Made by a program: the position numbers and the translations under genes | Notes under the pieces: model-generated | The model's database searches: none | The model's input: the letters and a program-made list of their open reading frames with translations, nothing else | What the model was told of the DNA's origin: nothing | In this document: one piece after another, positions 43,751-52,860 of the stretch | How the letters are laid out: each line of letters begins with the position of its first letter | Position numbering within the stretch: position 1 is the first letter of the stretch | Source of the DNA: Deltaproteobacteria bacterium | GTDB lineage: Bacteria > Desulfobacterota > Deferrisomatia > Deferrisomatales > BM512 | Direction: 5' to 3' | Assembly (NCBI GenBank): GCA_002869015.1 | Contig: PKTT01000003.1 | Location: 43,073 to 107,072 of the forward strand | DNA length: 64,000 bases

Positions 43751-43781
43751 GTCAGACACTTAAAAGGACGGATGTAGATAT

Positions 43782-44273
43782 ATGTCTTTATACCTGAAGA
43801 TCAGGGGCTTGGTGCAGCTTGTCACTAAGCGCTTGGCGCAGATTGGCATGTTTGTAGTGATGCCCATGATGTTTCTGACCTTCGCGGATGTTACCGGCCG
43901 GGCCCTCTGGGACCGGCCGGTATCCGGCTCCCTGGAGCTATCCAGCTACATGCTGGCTGTCTTCGTCCTCTTGGGCGTGGCATATACGCACCAGGTACGT
44001 GGACACGTCAGGGTTGAGATGCTCCTTCAGCTATTGCCGAAGCGGATGCAGGCATTCCTTGATGTGGTGACCACGGCCCTCTCAATGTTCATCATCGCGA
44101 TCCTCGCGATAGAGGGGTTTAAGGCCGGTATCTCTGAAACCGCGGTCTCCGACATGCTCCGCGTCCCCCAGTGGCCCTTCAAATCCCTGGTGGCCGTTGC
44201 CGGGCTTATGCTCTTTTTGGAGCTCTTGTTCGATTTCTTTGAAAACGTGGCACGATTGGTAAGGAGATGGTAA
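43782..44273 (+). CDS. dctQ: TRAP transporter small permease (DctQ family)
   Basis: Four TM segments; FADVTGRALWDRPVSGSLELSSYMLAVFVLLGVAYTHQVRGHVRVEML. Confidence 0.92.
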   Translation: MSLYLKIRGLVQLVTKRLAQIGMFVVMPMMFLTFADVTGRALWDRPVSGSLELSSYMLAVFVLLGVAYTHQVRGHVRVEMLLQLLPKRMQAFLDVVTTALSMFIIAILAIEGFKAGISETAVSDMLRVPQWPFKSLVAVAGLMLFLELLFDFFENVARLVRRW

Positions 44274-45580
44274 TGGACCCGGTAACTATTGGAATACTGG
44301 GCACCGTTGGCTTGTTTGTTCTCCTCGCCATCGGAATGCCCATAGCTTTTGCGCTTATGTTCGTCGGCTTCATGGGGATAACGACACTGGCCTCGATGGA
44401 TGCGGCCATGCCCGTCGTAGCCTCTACGATGTACGAAGTCTCTTCATTTTTCCCATATACGGTAATACCGCTCTTTATTGTGATGGGCGCCTTTGCCGGT
44501 AGCTCAGGGCTCACTAAAGACCTTTACAGCGCCTTTGAAAAGTGGCTGAGAAAGCTTCCGGGAGGGCTAGGAATAGCCACTATCTGCGCCTGCGCGGGCT
44601 TTTCAGCGGTCTCCGGCTCATCGGTTGCGACCGCCGCCGCGATGGGCACCGTCGCCCTGCCGGAGATGGAGCGTTACAAATATCACCCGCGCCTTGCCAC
44701 CGGCAGCGTAGCGGCTGGCGGCACCCTCGGCTTTCTGATACCGCCGAGCATAGGCTTTGTCGTCTATGGAATGCTCACGGAGCAGTCTATTGGAAAGCTC
44801 CTTGTAGCAGGAGTTATCCCCGGTTTGCTTTTGGCGCTCGCCTTCATCACCATCATTATTGTTACAGTAAAGATGAACCCCTCCCTCGCCCCAAGGCGCG
44901 ATGAGGAGGTGACGTGGAAAGATCGCTTCAGCGCGCTGCTCGGCGTCTGGGAGCCTATGCTCCTCTTCATCATCGTCATAGGCGGCATCTACCTGGGCTT
45001 TTTCACCCCCACAGAGGCTGGCGCCATCGGCGCAACGGTGCTCTTCGGGGTTGCGCTTATAAAGAAAAAGCTCCGCTGGGTCGATCTTCTTGAGGCGCTA
45101 ACCGAATCAACGCGCATATCTGTAATGGTCCTCTTCCTTGTCGCTGGCGCAAATGTGTTCAGCTACTTCCTCGCGCTATCCACCATACCCATGCAGGTGG
45201 CGAATTGGGCGAGCTCCCTTACAGTTTCTCCCTACCTGATTCATTTCGCGATTCTCTTCATCTACCTCATCCTGGGATGCTTTCTGGATGCGATTTCGAT
45301 GATGGTGCTGACAATGCCCGTCATCTACCCGGTAATAACCACCCTTGGTTTCGACCCCATATGGTTCGGCGTCATAGCTGTTCTGATGATGGAGGCGGGG
45401 CTTATAACCCCTCCGATGGGGCTCAATATCTTCACTGTTGCCGGTGTCTCGAAGAACGTAAAGGTGGAGACGATATTCAGGGGGGTAATGCCCTTCCTGC
45501 TGGCGATTATAGTTGTCGCGGTGATACTCACCTTCATCCCCTCACTGGCGCTTACTCTGCCAAAGATGATGATGAGATAA
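44267..45580 (+). CDS. dctM: TRAP transporter large permease (DctM family)
   Basis: FAGSSGLTKDLYSAFEKWLRKLPGGLGIATICACAGFSAVSGSSVATAAAMG; overlaps dctQ by 7 nt. Confidence 0.95.
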   Translation: MVMDPVTIGILGTVGLFVLLAIGMPIAFALMFVGFMGITTLASMDAAMPVVASTMYEVSSFFPYTVIPLFIVMGAFAGSSGLTKDLYSAFEKWLRKLPGGLGIATICACAGFSAVSGSSVATAAAMGTVALPEMERYKYHPRLATGSVAAGGTLGFLIPPSIGFVVYGMLTEQSIGKLLVAGVIPGLLLALAFITIIIVTVKMNPSLAPRRDEEVTWKDRFSALLGVWEPMLLFIIVIGGIYLGFFTPTEAGAIGATVLFGVALIKKKLRWVDLLEALTESTRISVMVLFLVAGANVFSYFLALSTIPMQVANWASSLTVSPYLIHFAILFIYLILGCFLDAISMMVLTMPVIYPVITTLGFDPIWFGVIAVLMMEAGLITPPMGLNIFTVAGVSKNVKVETIFRGVMPFLLAIIVVAVILTFIPSLALTLPKMMMR

Positions 45581-45616
45581 GCAGCATTCAAGTAGCTATT
45601 AAGAGAAATGAAATAC

Positions 45617-45651
45617 CCCGGACGCGTTCTTTTGCGCGGCGCGCGTCCGGG
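45617..45651 (+). repeat. GC-rich hairpin (perfect 10-bp inverted repeat) between dctM and the Mo-hydroxylase genes
   Basis: CCCGGACGCG (45617-45626) / CGCGTCCGGG (45642-45651), 15-nt loop, no following T-run. Confidence 0.7.
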
Positions 45652-45682
45652 CTCTTCACGCCTTAATGCATGGAGGTCCCAA

Positions 45683-46144
45683 TTGTTCGTTGAATTTACA
45701 TTAAATGGCGAAAAGGTCTCAGCCGAGGTCTCCGGCGAGACTACAGCCTTGGCACTTTTGCGGGAAAAGTTCGACCTCACAGGAGCTAAAGAGGGCTGCG
45801 GCGTAGGCGAATGCGGCGCTTGCACCATCCTTGTTGACGGGGTCGCGGTGAATGGATGTCTTTATCTGGCGGGTAAGCTGGATGGGCGCAATGTCTTGAC
45901 CGTGGAGGGTGTAGGGGGCGAGGAGGCGCTCGACCCGCTACAGCAAAAGTTCATGGAGCATGGAGCGGTTCAGTGCGGCTACTGTACGCCAGGGATGCTC
46001 CTCAGCGCCAAGGCGCTCCTCCTAAAGAACCCGAAGCCGACCGTTGACGAGGTAAAGGTGGCGATATCGGGGAACCTCTGCCGCTGCACCGGTTACACAC
46101 CAATAGTCAAGGCGATCCTGGCGGCAACAGGGGAGGGGAAATAA
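45683..46144 (+). CDS. Molybdenum hydroxylase (xanthine dehydrogenase family) small [2Fe-2S] subunit; candidate nicotinate dehydrogenase small subunit
   Basis: GCGVGECGACTILVDG and QCGYCTPGMLLSAKALL...GNLCRCTGY; TTG start at 45683. Confidence 0.92.
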   Translation: MFVEFTLNGEKVSAEVSGETTALALLREKFDLTGAKEGCGVGECGACTILVDGVAVNGCLYLAGKLDGRNVLTVEGVGGEEALDPLQQKFMEHGAVQCGYCTPGMLLSAKALLLKNPKPTVDEVKVAISGNLCRCTGYTPIVKAILAATGEGK

Positions 46145-46995
46145 TGGCTGATAGGGAATATCTGAGGCCATCTACCCTCGTTGAAGCGGTCGAACTTATG
46201 GCGGCGGCCCCCGGAAGGAGGATCGTCGCGGGTGGCACAGACCTTATGGTTTACATCCGTGAGGGGAAGGAGCGGCCCTCCGCGCTGGTAGACGTTACCG
46301 GCATACCGGAGCTAAATGGGGTACGGAAATTGGATGACGGCGCCCTTGCCGTCGGCGCCGCAATGACCCACTCAATGATAGGGAGCGATCCAGTTATACA
46401 GGCTGTGGCGCCGCTCCTCTCCGATGCCTCTTCCAGCGTCGGCGCGGTGCAGATAAGGAACCTGGCTACAATAGGCGGCAACGTCGTAAACGGCGCCGTT
46501 GCGGCTGATACGCTCTCCGCCCTCGCCGCCTTCGATGCGGCATTTATCACCTACGGGGCCGAGGGTGAAAAGCGCTACACGATAGATGAGTTTTTCCTCT
46601 CCCCCGGCAAGACTGCCGTTGGCGCTGGCGAGATACTGACTAAGATTATACTGCCCCCGCAGCCAAAAGCGGCACACGCCTTCATAAAGGTGGCGAGGCG
46701 CAGGGCGGCGGCGATAAGCCGCCTGGCGGTTTCCGTGATGGCGAATCCCAGCGAAGGGTACGCCCGGATAGCCGTCGGCGCGGTGCTCCCAAAGCCTGGA
46801 CGCATAACCATGGCGGAGGAGGCTTTAATGAATGGCTTTGACCTCTCGGCGGCAAAAGCTGCCGGCGATGCCGCCAAGGCCCACGTTCTCTCCATCTCCG
46901 GGGAACGCCCCTCAATGGTCTATAAGCTCCCCGTGGTCAGCTCGGCGGTGGAAAAGGCGATAATTAAAGCGCTCTCACTAAAGGGGGTGAAGTAA
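46144..46995 (+). CDS. Molybdenum hydroxylase FAD-binding (medium) subunit
   Basis: RRIVAGGTDLMVYIREG, AVQIRNLATIGGNVVNGAVAADTLSALAAFDA. Confidence 0.93.
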   Translation: MADREYLRPSTLVEAVELMAAAPGRRIVAGGTDLMVYIREGKERPSALVDVTGIPELNGVRKLDDGALAVGAAMTHSMIGSDPVIQAVAPLLSDASSSVGAVQIRNLATIGGNVVNGAVAADTLSALAAFDAAFITYGAEGEKRYTIDEFFLSPGKTAVGAGEILTKIILPPQPKAAHAFIKVARRRAAAISRLAVSVMANPSEGYARIAVGAVLPKPGRITMAEEALMNGFDLSAAKAAGDAAKAHVLSISGERPSMVYKLPVVSSAVEKAIIKALSLKGVK

Positions 46996-49241
46996 TGGGT
47001 ACCTTCAATAAAGTGGTGGGCGTTGACGGCGTACGCAGGGACACCGTCGATAAATTGACAGGCAAGGAGCGCTTCTCCGGTGACTACAAAATTCCCGGCG
47101 CGTTGGCGCTTGCAATAGCTCGCTCAAGCGAGGCGCACGCACTGATAAAAAATATCGATTTAACCAAAGCCAAAGCGCTCCCCGGCGTCGTCAGGGTGTT
47201 CACAGCCGAGGATGTGCCCGGTGAAAACAGCTACGGAATCATCCCCATAACCAAGGACCAGCCTATGCTGGCCGCTGGCAAGGTGCGCTTCAAGGGTGAG
47301 GCTGTTGCCCTTGTCGCTGCGGAAAGCCTGGAGGTTGCCCGGGAGGCGGCAGCGCTAATAGAGGTGGAGTATGAGCCTCTTAAGGCGAGCTTCACCCCGG
47401 AGGAGGCGCTGGCTGATGGCGCGGAGGCAATCCACGATAAAGGCAACCTCTGCTTCGAGCATGACTCATTAATGGGCGACCCCGACAAAGCCTTCGCGGA
47501 GGCTGCCGTCATAGTTGAGGATACTTACACCACCAGCGCCATCGAGCACAGCTACATGGAGCCTGAGAGCGGCTTTGCTGTGATGGAGGATGGAGTAGTA
47601 GTGGTGACCGTCTCAACTCAGAATCCCCACTATGACCATGCCGACCTCTGTCGCCTATTGGGGCTTGAGGAAGATAAGGTGCGGGTAAAGCAGGCGACGA
47701 CCGGCGGCGGTTTCGGTGGGAAGCTGGACCTTTCCGTGCACTCCTACGTCGCTTTGGCGACGCTCCTCACAGGACGTCCCTCACGACTTGCCTATACTCG
47801 CGAGGAGTCTTTCGCCGCCAGCGCCAAGCGCCACTCCTTTACCATCAAATACCGCACAGCGGCGGATGCGGAGGGCAACCTCCTTGCCGTGGACGCAGAG
47901 CTTGTCGCCGATACCGGCGCATACGCTTCCTACGGTGTTGCCGTCGCAATGCGCGCAGCGGTGCACGCAGCGGGGCCATACATGGTTCCAAACTCAAGGG
48001 TTTATAGCCGGGCGGTATACACAAACCATGTCTTTAGCGGCGCGATGAGAGGGTTTGGCGTACCCCAGGTGGCCCTCGCCCATGAGAGCCAGATGGAGAA
48101 GATCGCGGCGAAGCTGGGCATGGACCCCATCGAGCTGAGGCTTAAAAACGCCCTGAAACCCGGAGACAAGACGATAACGGGGCAGGTGCTCGGTGATTCG
48201 GTAGGGATACGCGAATGCCTAGAGAAGATAAAAGCCGTCCGTGACGAGTGGGGAGCTGCTAAGGGTGATGACGATGGAGTTCGCGGTATAGGAGTCGGCG
48301 CGATGCTCTACGGCATCGGCAACACCGGCGTCTCCAACCCCTCCACAGCGCAGATCAGGGTTAATAAAGAGGGCGGCGTGACGCTATACACGGGCTGCGC
48401 CGATATAGGGCAGGGGTCCGACCATGTCCTCCTAGGCATCTGCGCGGAGACCCTCGGCCTCGCCCGCGAGGATATAGCGCTGGTGCGCGCAGATACTATG
48501 CTCACCACAAACGCCGGCGCTACAAGCGCCTCCCGCCAGACCTATATCTCAGGCAACGCCGTAAAGGCTGCCGCTGAGATGTTCATCGCAAAGGCGGTGG
48601 AGGCTGCGGCCAAGGTATCTGGGAGCGCCGCCTCCGAGCTCTGCTTTACCGGCACTGCGGTTAAAGGCCCGGATGGTGAGTTGTCACTCCTTGAGATAGC
48701 CGAGTCGCTGAGAGCGGAGGGCAGGGAGCTGGAAGGAGAGGGGTATTTTGACCCGGAGACGGTGCCCCTAGACCACCACACAGGTCAGGGCAAGCCCTAC
48801 TCCACTTATGGTTTTGCAGCCCAGCTTACGCTCGTTCACGTAGACAAAGCCACAGCCGAAGTGAGGGTCGAAAAGCTCTTTGCCGTCCATGATATAGGCA
48901 AAGCGATCTACCCCCAGGGGGTCATCGGCCAGATATCAGGCGGCTCCGCGATGGGCGTTGGCCTTGCCCTCATGGAGGAGTTCGACCACACCTCCGATAA
49001 AAACTTCGATACATACCTGATCCCCACCGTTCTAGACGTACCGGACGTGGAGGCGAGCTTTATCGAGCACGCGGAGCCCACAGGACCATATGGCGCTAAA
49101 GGGGTAGGGGAGCCGGCGCTGATTCCAACCGCACCGGCGATTGTAAACGCAATAGCAGACGCCGTTGGCGTGAGGATCACCTCGCTCCCCGCCAACCTGG
49201 AACGTGTCCATAGCGCACTTCAGTTGATGGGAGGAAAGTAA
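46995..49241 (+). CDS. Molybdenum hydroxylase Mo-pterin-binding large subunit
   Basis: TTGGGFGGKLDLSVHSYVALAT, FSGAMRGFGVPQVALAHESQMEKIA, GAKGVGEPALIPTAPAIVNAIADAVG. Confidence 0.94.
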   Translation: MGTFNKVVGVDGVRRDTVDKLTGKERFSGDYKIPGALALAIARSSEAHALIKNIDLTKAKALPGVVRVFTAEDVPGENSYGIIPITKDQPMLAAGKVRFKGEAVALVAAESLEVAREAAALIEVEYEPLKASFTPEEALADGAEAIHDKGNLCFEHDSLMGDPDKAFAEAAVIVEDTYTTSAIEHSYMEPESGFAVMEDGVVVVTVSTQNPHYDHADLCRLLGLEEDKVRVKQATTGGGFGGKLDLSVHSYVALATLLTGRPSRLAYTREESFAASAKRHSFTIKYRTAADAEGNLLAVDAELVADTGAYASYGVAVAMRAAVHAAGPYMVPNSRVYSRAVYTNHVFSGAMRGFGVPQVALAHESQMEKIAAKLGMDPIELRLKNALKPGDKTITGQVLGDSVGIRECLEKIKAVRDEWGAAKGDDDGVRGIGVGAMLYGIGNTGVSNPSTAQIRVNKEGGVTLYTGCADIGQGSDHVLLGICAETLGLAREDIALVRADTMLTTNAGATSASRQTYISGNAVKAAAEMFIAKAVEAAAKVSGSAASELCFTGTAVKGPDGELSLLEIAESLRAEGRELEGEGYFDPETVPLDHHTGQGKPYSTYGFAAQLTLVHVDKATAEVRVEKLFAVHDIGKAIYPQGVIGQISGGSAMGVGLALMEEFDHTSDKNFDTYLIPTVLDVPDVEASFIEHAEPTGPYGAKGVGEPALIPTAPAIVNAIADAVGVRITSLPANLERVHSALQLMGGK

Positions 49242-49242
49242 G

Positions 49243-50397
49243 ATGGCAACCACTAAGATTATTAACATCGGATTGATGCTCTCCGGCGACGTCGAAGCGC
49301 CCATCATAGATGCAGATACCCTCCTCGTGGAGGATGGCGTAATCAAAGCGGTGGGCGCAGAGGCGAATGTCTCCGATGTCGACAAGGTCATAGACGCATG
49401 CGGCTCAGCCCTGACCCCCGGCCTCATGGATTCGCACTGCCACCCGGTCTTGGGCGATTACACACCCCGCCAAAATCAGGTCGGCTTCCTTGAGAGCGCG
49501 GTCCACGGTGGCGTCACCACCTCCATAAGCGCGGGAGAGGTGCACCTCCCCGGCCGCCCCAAAGACCCAGCCGGGGTAAAAGCCCTCGCCATCCTCGCAG
49601 CTAAATCCTTCTCCGCATTCAGGCCGGGCGGGATGAAGGTCATCGGCGGCTCCGTAATCCTTGAGCATGGCCTCGTGGAAGCGGACTTTGAGGAGATGGC
49701 GCTAAATGGCGTCAAGACGGTCGCCGAGATTGGCCTCGGCTCCGTGAAGAGCCCGGAGGACGCCTCCGTTATGGTCAAGTGGGCTAAGAAGAATGGGATG
49801 GTGACCCTCATGCATATGGGCGGCACCTCAATTCCCGGCTCCTCTACGGTAACTGCGGAGATGGTCATTAAGGCCGGCGCGGACGTTGCCTGCCACATAA
49901 ATGGCGGCCCTACGGCGGCGTCCATAGAGGATGTAACCGCCATAATTAGGCAGAGCGACGCGATGATAGAGATTTGTCATTGCGGCAACCCCAAAATGGC
50001 GGCCTACGCCGCGCGTGAAGCGATAAACGCAGGCATGAGCCACCGCGTAATGATAGGTAACGACGCGCCCTCGGGCACCGGCGTTGTCAGCCTCGGCATA
50101 CAGCGGGTAATAGCGCACGTCTCCAGCCTAGCCGATGTGGACCCTGCGGTGGCTACCGCGTGGGCGACGGGCAATACGGCGCGCTGCCACAGCCTCCCCC
50201 AGGGCACCATAAAGGTTGGCGCTCCGGCCGATCTGCTCCTTTGCGATGCGCCGATGGGTTCAGTGGGGAGCGACCTTCTAAGCGCCTACACCGCCGGAGA
50301 TACCCCCGGTGTATCGGTGATCATGATCGACGGCAATGTAGTAGCGGCCAAGAGCCGCAATACGCCTCCCCCAAAGCGGGCGGCTAAGGTCCTTTAA
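49243..50397 (+). CDS. ena: Amidohydrolase, enamidase-like (1,4,5,6-tetrahydro-6-oxonicotinate amidohydrolase)
   Basis: DSHCHPVLGDYTPRQ, HGGVTTSISAGEVHLPGRPKDPAGVKALAI, MHMGGTSIPGSSTVTAEMVIKAGADVACHINGGPTA, GNDAPSGTGVVSLGI, C-term KSRNTPPPKRAAKVL; strongly resembles E. barkeri enamidase as I remember it. Confidence 0.85.
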   Translation: MATTKIINIGLMLSGDVEAPIIDADTLLVEDGVIKAVGAEANVSDVDKVIDACGSALTPGLMDSHCHPVLGDYTPRQNQVGFLESAVHGGVTTSISAGEVHLPGRPKDPAGVKALAILAAKSFSAFRPGGMKVIGGSVILEHGLVEADFEEMALNGVKTVAEIGLGSVKSPEDASVMVKWAKKNGMVTLMHMGGTSIPGSSTVTAEMVIKAGADVACHINGGPTAASIEDVTAIIRQSDAMIEICHCGNPKMAAYAAREAINAGMSHRVMIGNDAPSGTGVVSLGIQRVIAHVSSLADVDPAVATAWATGNTARCHSLPQGTIKVGAPADLLLCDAPMGSVGSDLLSAYTAGDTPGVSVIMIDGNVVAAKSRNTPPPKRAAKVL

Positions 50398-50425
50398 GGA
50401 TATTAAAAGAGGATTTTTAAAAAAT

Positions 50426-51934
50426 ATGAGGATTGATGCCGAGCGCTGCATTGTTTGCGGCAAATGTGTAAAAAATTGTCCCTTGGAGGCAATCTCCATA
50501 GTCGACAAGAAGGTAGTAATCGACGAGGCTATTTGCGTTGATTGCTCCGTGTGCTCCCGCGTCTGCGGTGAGGAGGCGGTGCTCTCGACGGGCCAAGTAG
50601 CAGAAGGGACAATTATCTGCGACTCCTGCCCCGTTGCTTGTTCAATTCCCGAGGGGCTGACAGGCGCATGCCACCGCTACATAAACGAGGGTGGGATGCT
50701 AAAGCGCATGGCAAGGCTTCACACCTTTGAGGACGTCAAAGATATCGTCGGCCCCGATTGGGAGCCGGCGATAAGGGAGCCGATTGTCACCGCAATCGGT
50801 GCGGGGACCACCTACCCGGACTGCAAGCCCGCCCCCGTCATAGTGAGCGGCGTACGTGATGGTGTCGATGTGGTCACCGTAGTCACCGAGGTTCCCCTTA
50901 GCTACAGCGGCGTCAAGGTTAAGATAGACACAGACGTGACCATCGGTGAGGAGGGCGCCGCGGTTTATAGCTCCGGCAGAAAGGTGGGCCACCTTACCAC
51001 CGAGGAGTACGGCTCAAAGATTGTAGCGATCGGCGGCGTAAACACCCTCACCGGAGGCCCCGACGGCTTTACCGCCGCGAGGCTTATGACGGATATCTGT
51101 AATCAAAAGCCCTTCTCCCTAAGGGTAGAGGGCGGCGCAAAGCTTAAACTCTGCGTCGGCAATGCGCCTGTGATAGATGGCAAGGAGATTGGGAAGATGC
51201 GCGTCGGCTGCGGCTCAGCGACAGTGGGCCTCTTCGCGCCCTTCTTCCTCAAGGCCGCTGACGAGGTTGTGGTTCTGGACAGCCACTTGACCGCGCTCTT
51301 CACCGAGCACACCGCAGGCAGGTTTTTGGGAACGACTCCTTCAGGTGTGAAGATCAAGTTCCCCCGCTCGACGCCGGGACGTTACTTCGGAGACCACGGC
51401 TCTGGTTGGGGCGGCACCTCAGTAACTTCCCCGGAGGAGGTCTTTGCCGAAGGCGGGCTCGACGGAGTAAAGGGCGGAACCACTATTCTCATCACTGAGA
51501 CCACCGGCCAAAACGCCGCCCTCTTTGAGGTTGTCGAAGGCGGAGGGGTAAAGGAGATTGAGATAACCCCCAAAGCGAAAGAAGCTGTAAACGCTGTGAG
51601 CGAGTCCTGCCAGCCCAGCCGTGTCTCCGCTTTCTACGCCGGTGGAACGGGCGGCTCCGCCCGCGCCGGAGTGGTCAAGCGCCCAATCAAGATAACGCAG
51701 GCGGTGCACGACATGCGCGCGCGCCTAACCGTTGGCGGCGCGCCCACCTTTCTAATGCCGGGCGGCGGCATAAACTTCTTTGTAGATGTCGAGAAGGTCA
51801 AGAAGGGGTCCTTCACCTGGGTGCCGACCCCCGCGCTCGTCGTGCCGGTAGAGTACACGATGCGCGTTACCGATTACGAGGAAATCGAGGGGCATATAGA
51901 AGCTATGAAGCCGGAGAAAGAGGTTGTCAAGTAG
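50426..51934 (+). CDS. hnr: 6-hydroxynicotinate reductase-like Fe-S protein
   Basis: N-terminal ferredoxin module CIVCGKCVKNCP...CVDCSVCSRVC...CDSCPVACSI followed by the long conserved C-terminal domain; adjacent to the enamidase gene. Confidence 0.85.
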   Translation: MRIDAERCIVCGKCVKNCPLEAISIVDKKVVIDEAICVDCSVCSRVCGEEAVLSTGQVAEGTIICDSCPVACSIPEGLTGACHRYINEGGMLKRMARLHTFEDVKDIVGPDWEPAIREPIVTAIGAGTTYPDCKPAPVIVSGVRDGVDVVTVVTEVPLSYSGVKVKIDTDVTIGEEGAAVYSSGRKVGHLTTEEYGSKIVAIGGVNTLTGGPDGFTAARLMTDICNQKPFSLRVEGGAKLKLCVGNAPVIDGKEIGKMRVGCGSATVGLFAPFFLKAADEVVVLDSHLTALFTEHTAGRFLGTTPSGVKIKFPRSTPGRYFGDHGSGWGGTSVTSPEEVFAEGGLDGVKGGTTILITETTGQNAALFEVVEGGGVKEIEITPKAKEAVNAVSESCQPSRVSAFYAGGTGGSARAGVVKRPIKITQAVHDMRARLTVGGAPTFLMPGGGINFFVDVEKVKKGSFTWVPTPALVVPVEYTMRVTDYEEIEGHIEAMKPEKEVVK

Positions 51935-51937
51935 CTG

Positions 51938-52804
51938 ATGAGCGCCTGGCGCGACGGCGAGGCATTCCTCACAGAGGATGGGACACTCCGCGTGGAGTGG
52001 GGCCCTGTAAGCCTGATGGCTGTCGCTGAGTGGGATAAAAAGAGAGCGCCGGAGAAGCTTAAGAAGGCAGGTGATTACTGCCTTGGAGTTCTCGCGGAGG
52101 TCGCCAGAGATGCGGCGATATTAAAGCAGGATATTAAAAGGATAAAGATCATCGGGGGGCTTTCACCACATTCGGCGCGGATGGTCGAGGTGGCGAAGCT
52201 CTTCCCCGGAAGATTTATAACACCGATGATATCGGTCGCTGGGACTGTCGCCGAGGCTGTTGCCAGAAAATTGTTCGCCCTGGGCGCGGATAGGGTGCTG
52301 GTATCAAATGGTGGCGATGTTGCGCTGGTGCTCCCCTCGGGAGGGGAGGCGAAGGTGGGGTTGGTGGCTCGACTCGGTGATTCAGAGCCCTCCTTTGTGG
52401 TCAACGTAAGGGAGTCCGACCATGTAGGCGGCGTAGCCACCAGTGGCATGGGTGGACGGAGCTTCACCCTTGGAATTGCCGACGCGGTGACGGTTTTTTC
52501 CGGCAGAGCCCCTGTGGCAGATGCGGCAGCGACCCTCATCGCCAACGAGGTCAACGTAAAGAGCGAAGCGATTTTACGGGCGCCGGCATCATCAATAGAG
52601 GCCGGCAGCGACCTCGGCGAGATGATGGTAACCCAAAGGGTGGGAGAGTTAACTCATCTAGAGGTTTCAGAGGCATTGGAGAGAGGGGCTGCCTGTGCAA
52701 GGGAGCTTCTTGACTCCGGTCTAATACTGGGCGCCTTTCTCACCCTTAGGGGGGAGCGGCGCATTGTCGGCTATCCGGGGCCGAATAGAGTTGAAGGGCT
52801 TTAG
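51938..52804 (+). CDS. UPF0280-family protein (ApbE superfamily)
   Basis: GGLSPHSARMVEVAKLFPGRFITPMISVAGTVAEAVARKLFALGADRVLVSNGGDVALVL...TSGMGGRSFTLGIADAVTVFSGRAPVADAAATLIANEV. Confidence 0.85.
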   Translation: MSAWRDGEAFLTEDGTLRVEWGPVSLMAVAEWDKKRAPEKLKKAGDYCLGVLAEVARDAAILKQDIKRIKIIGGLSPHSARMVEVAKLFPGRFITPMISVAGTVAEAVARKLFALGADRVLVSNGGDVALVLPSGGEAKVGLVARLGDSEPSFVVNVRESDHVGGVATSGMGGRSFTLGIADAVTVFSGRAPVADAAATLIANEVNVKSEAILRAPASSIEAGSDLGEMMVTQRVGELTHLEVSEALERGAACARELLDSGLILGAFLTLRGERRIVGYPGPNRVEGL

Positions 52805-52860
52805 AGTTTGGTGAATGGCGAGAGGTATTCCTCTCCCGATAAAAATGTGAGGAGGTTGTA

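Noticed and set aside
45325-45828. Minus-strand ORF spanning the dctM/Mo-hydroxylase junction
   Set aside because: Overlaps two well-supported genes; no protein-like features
49476-49943. Minus-strand ORF opposite the enamidase-like gene
   Set aside because: Antisense shadow; no family resemblance
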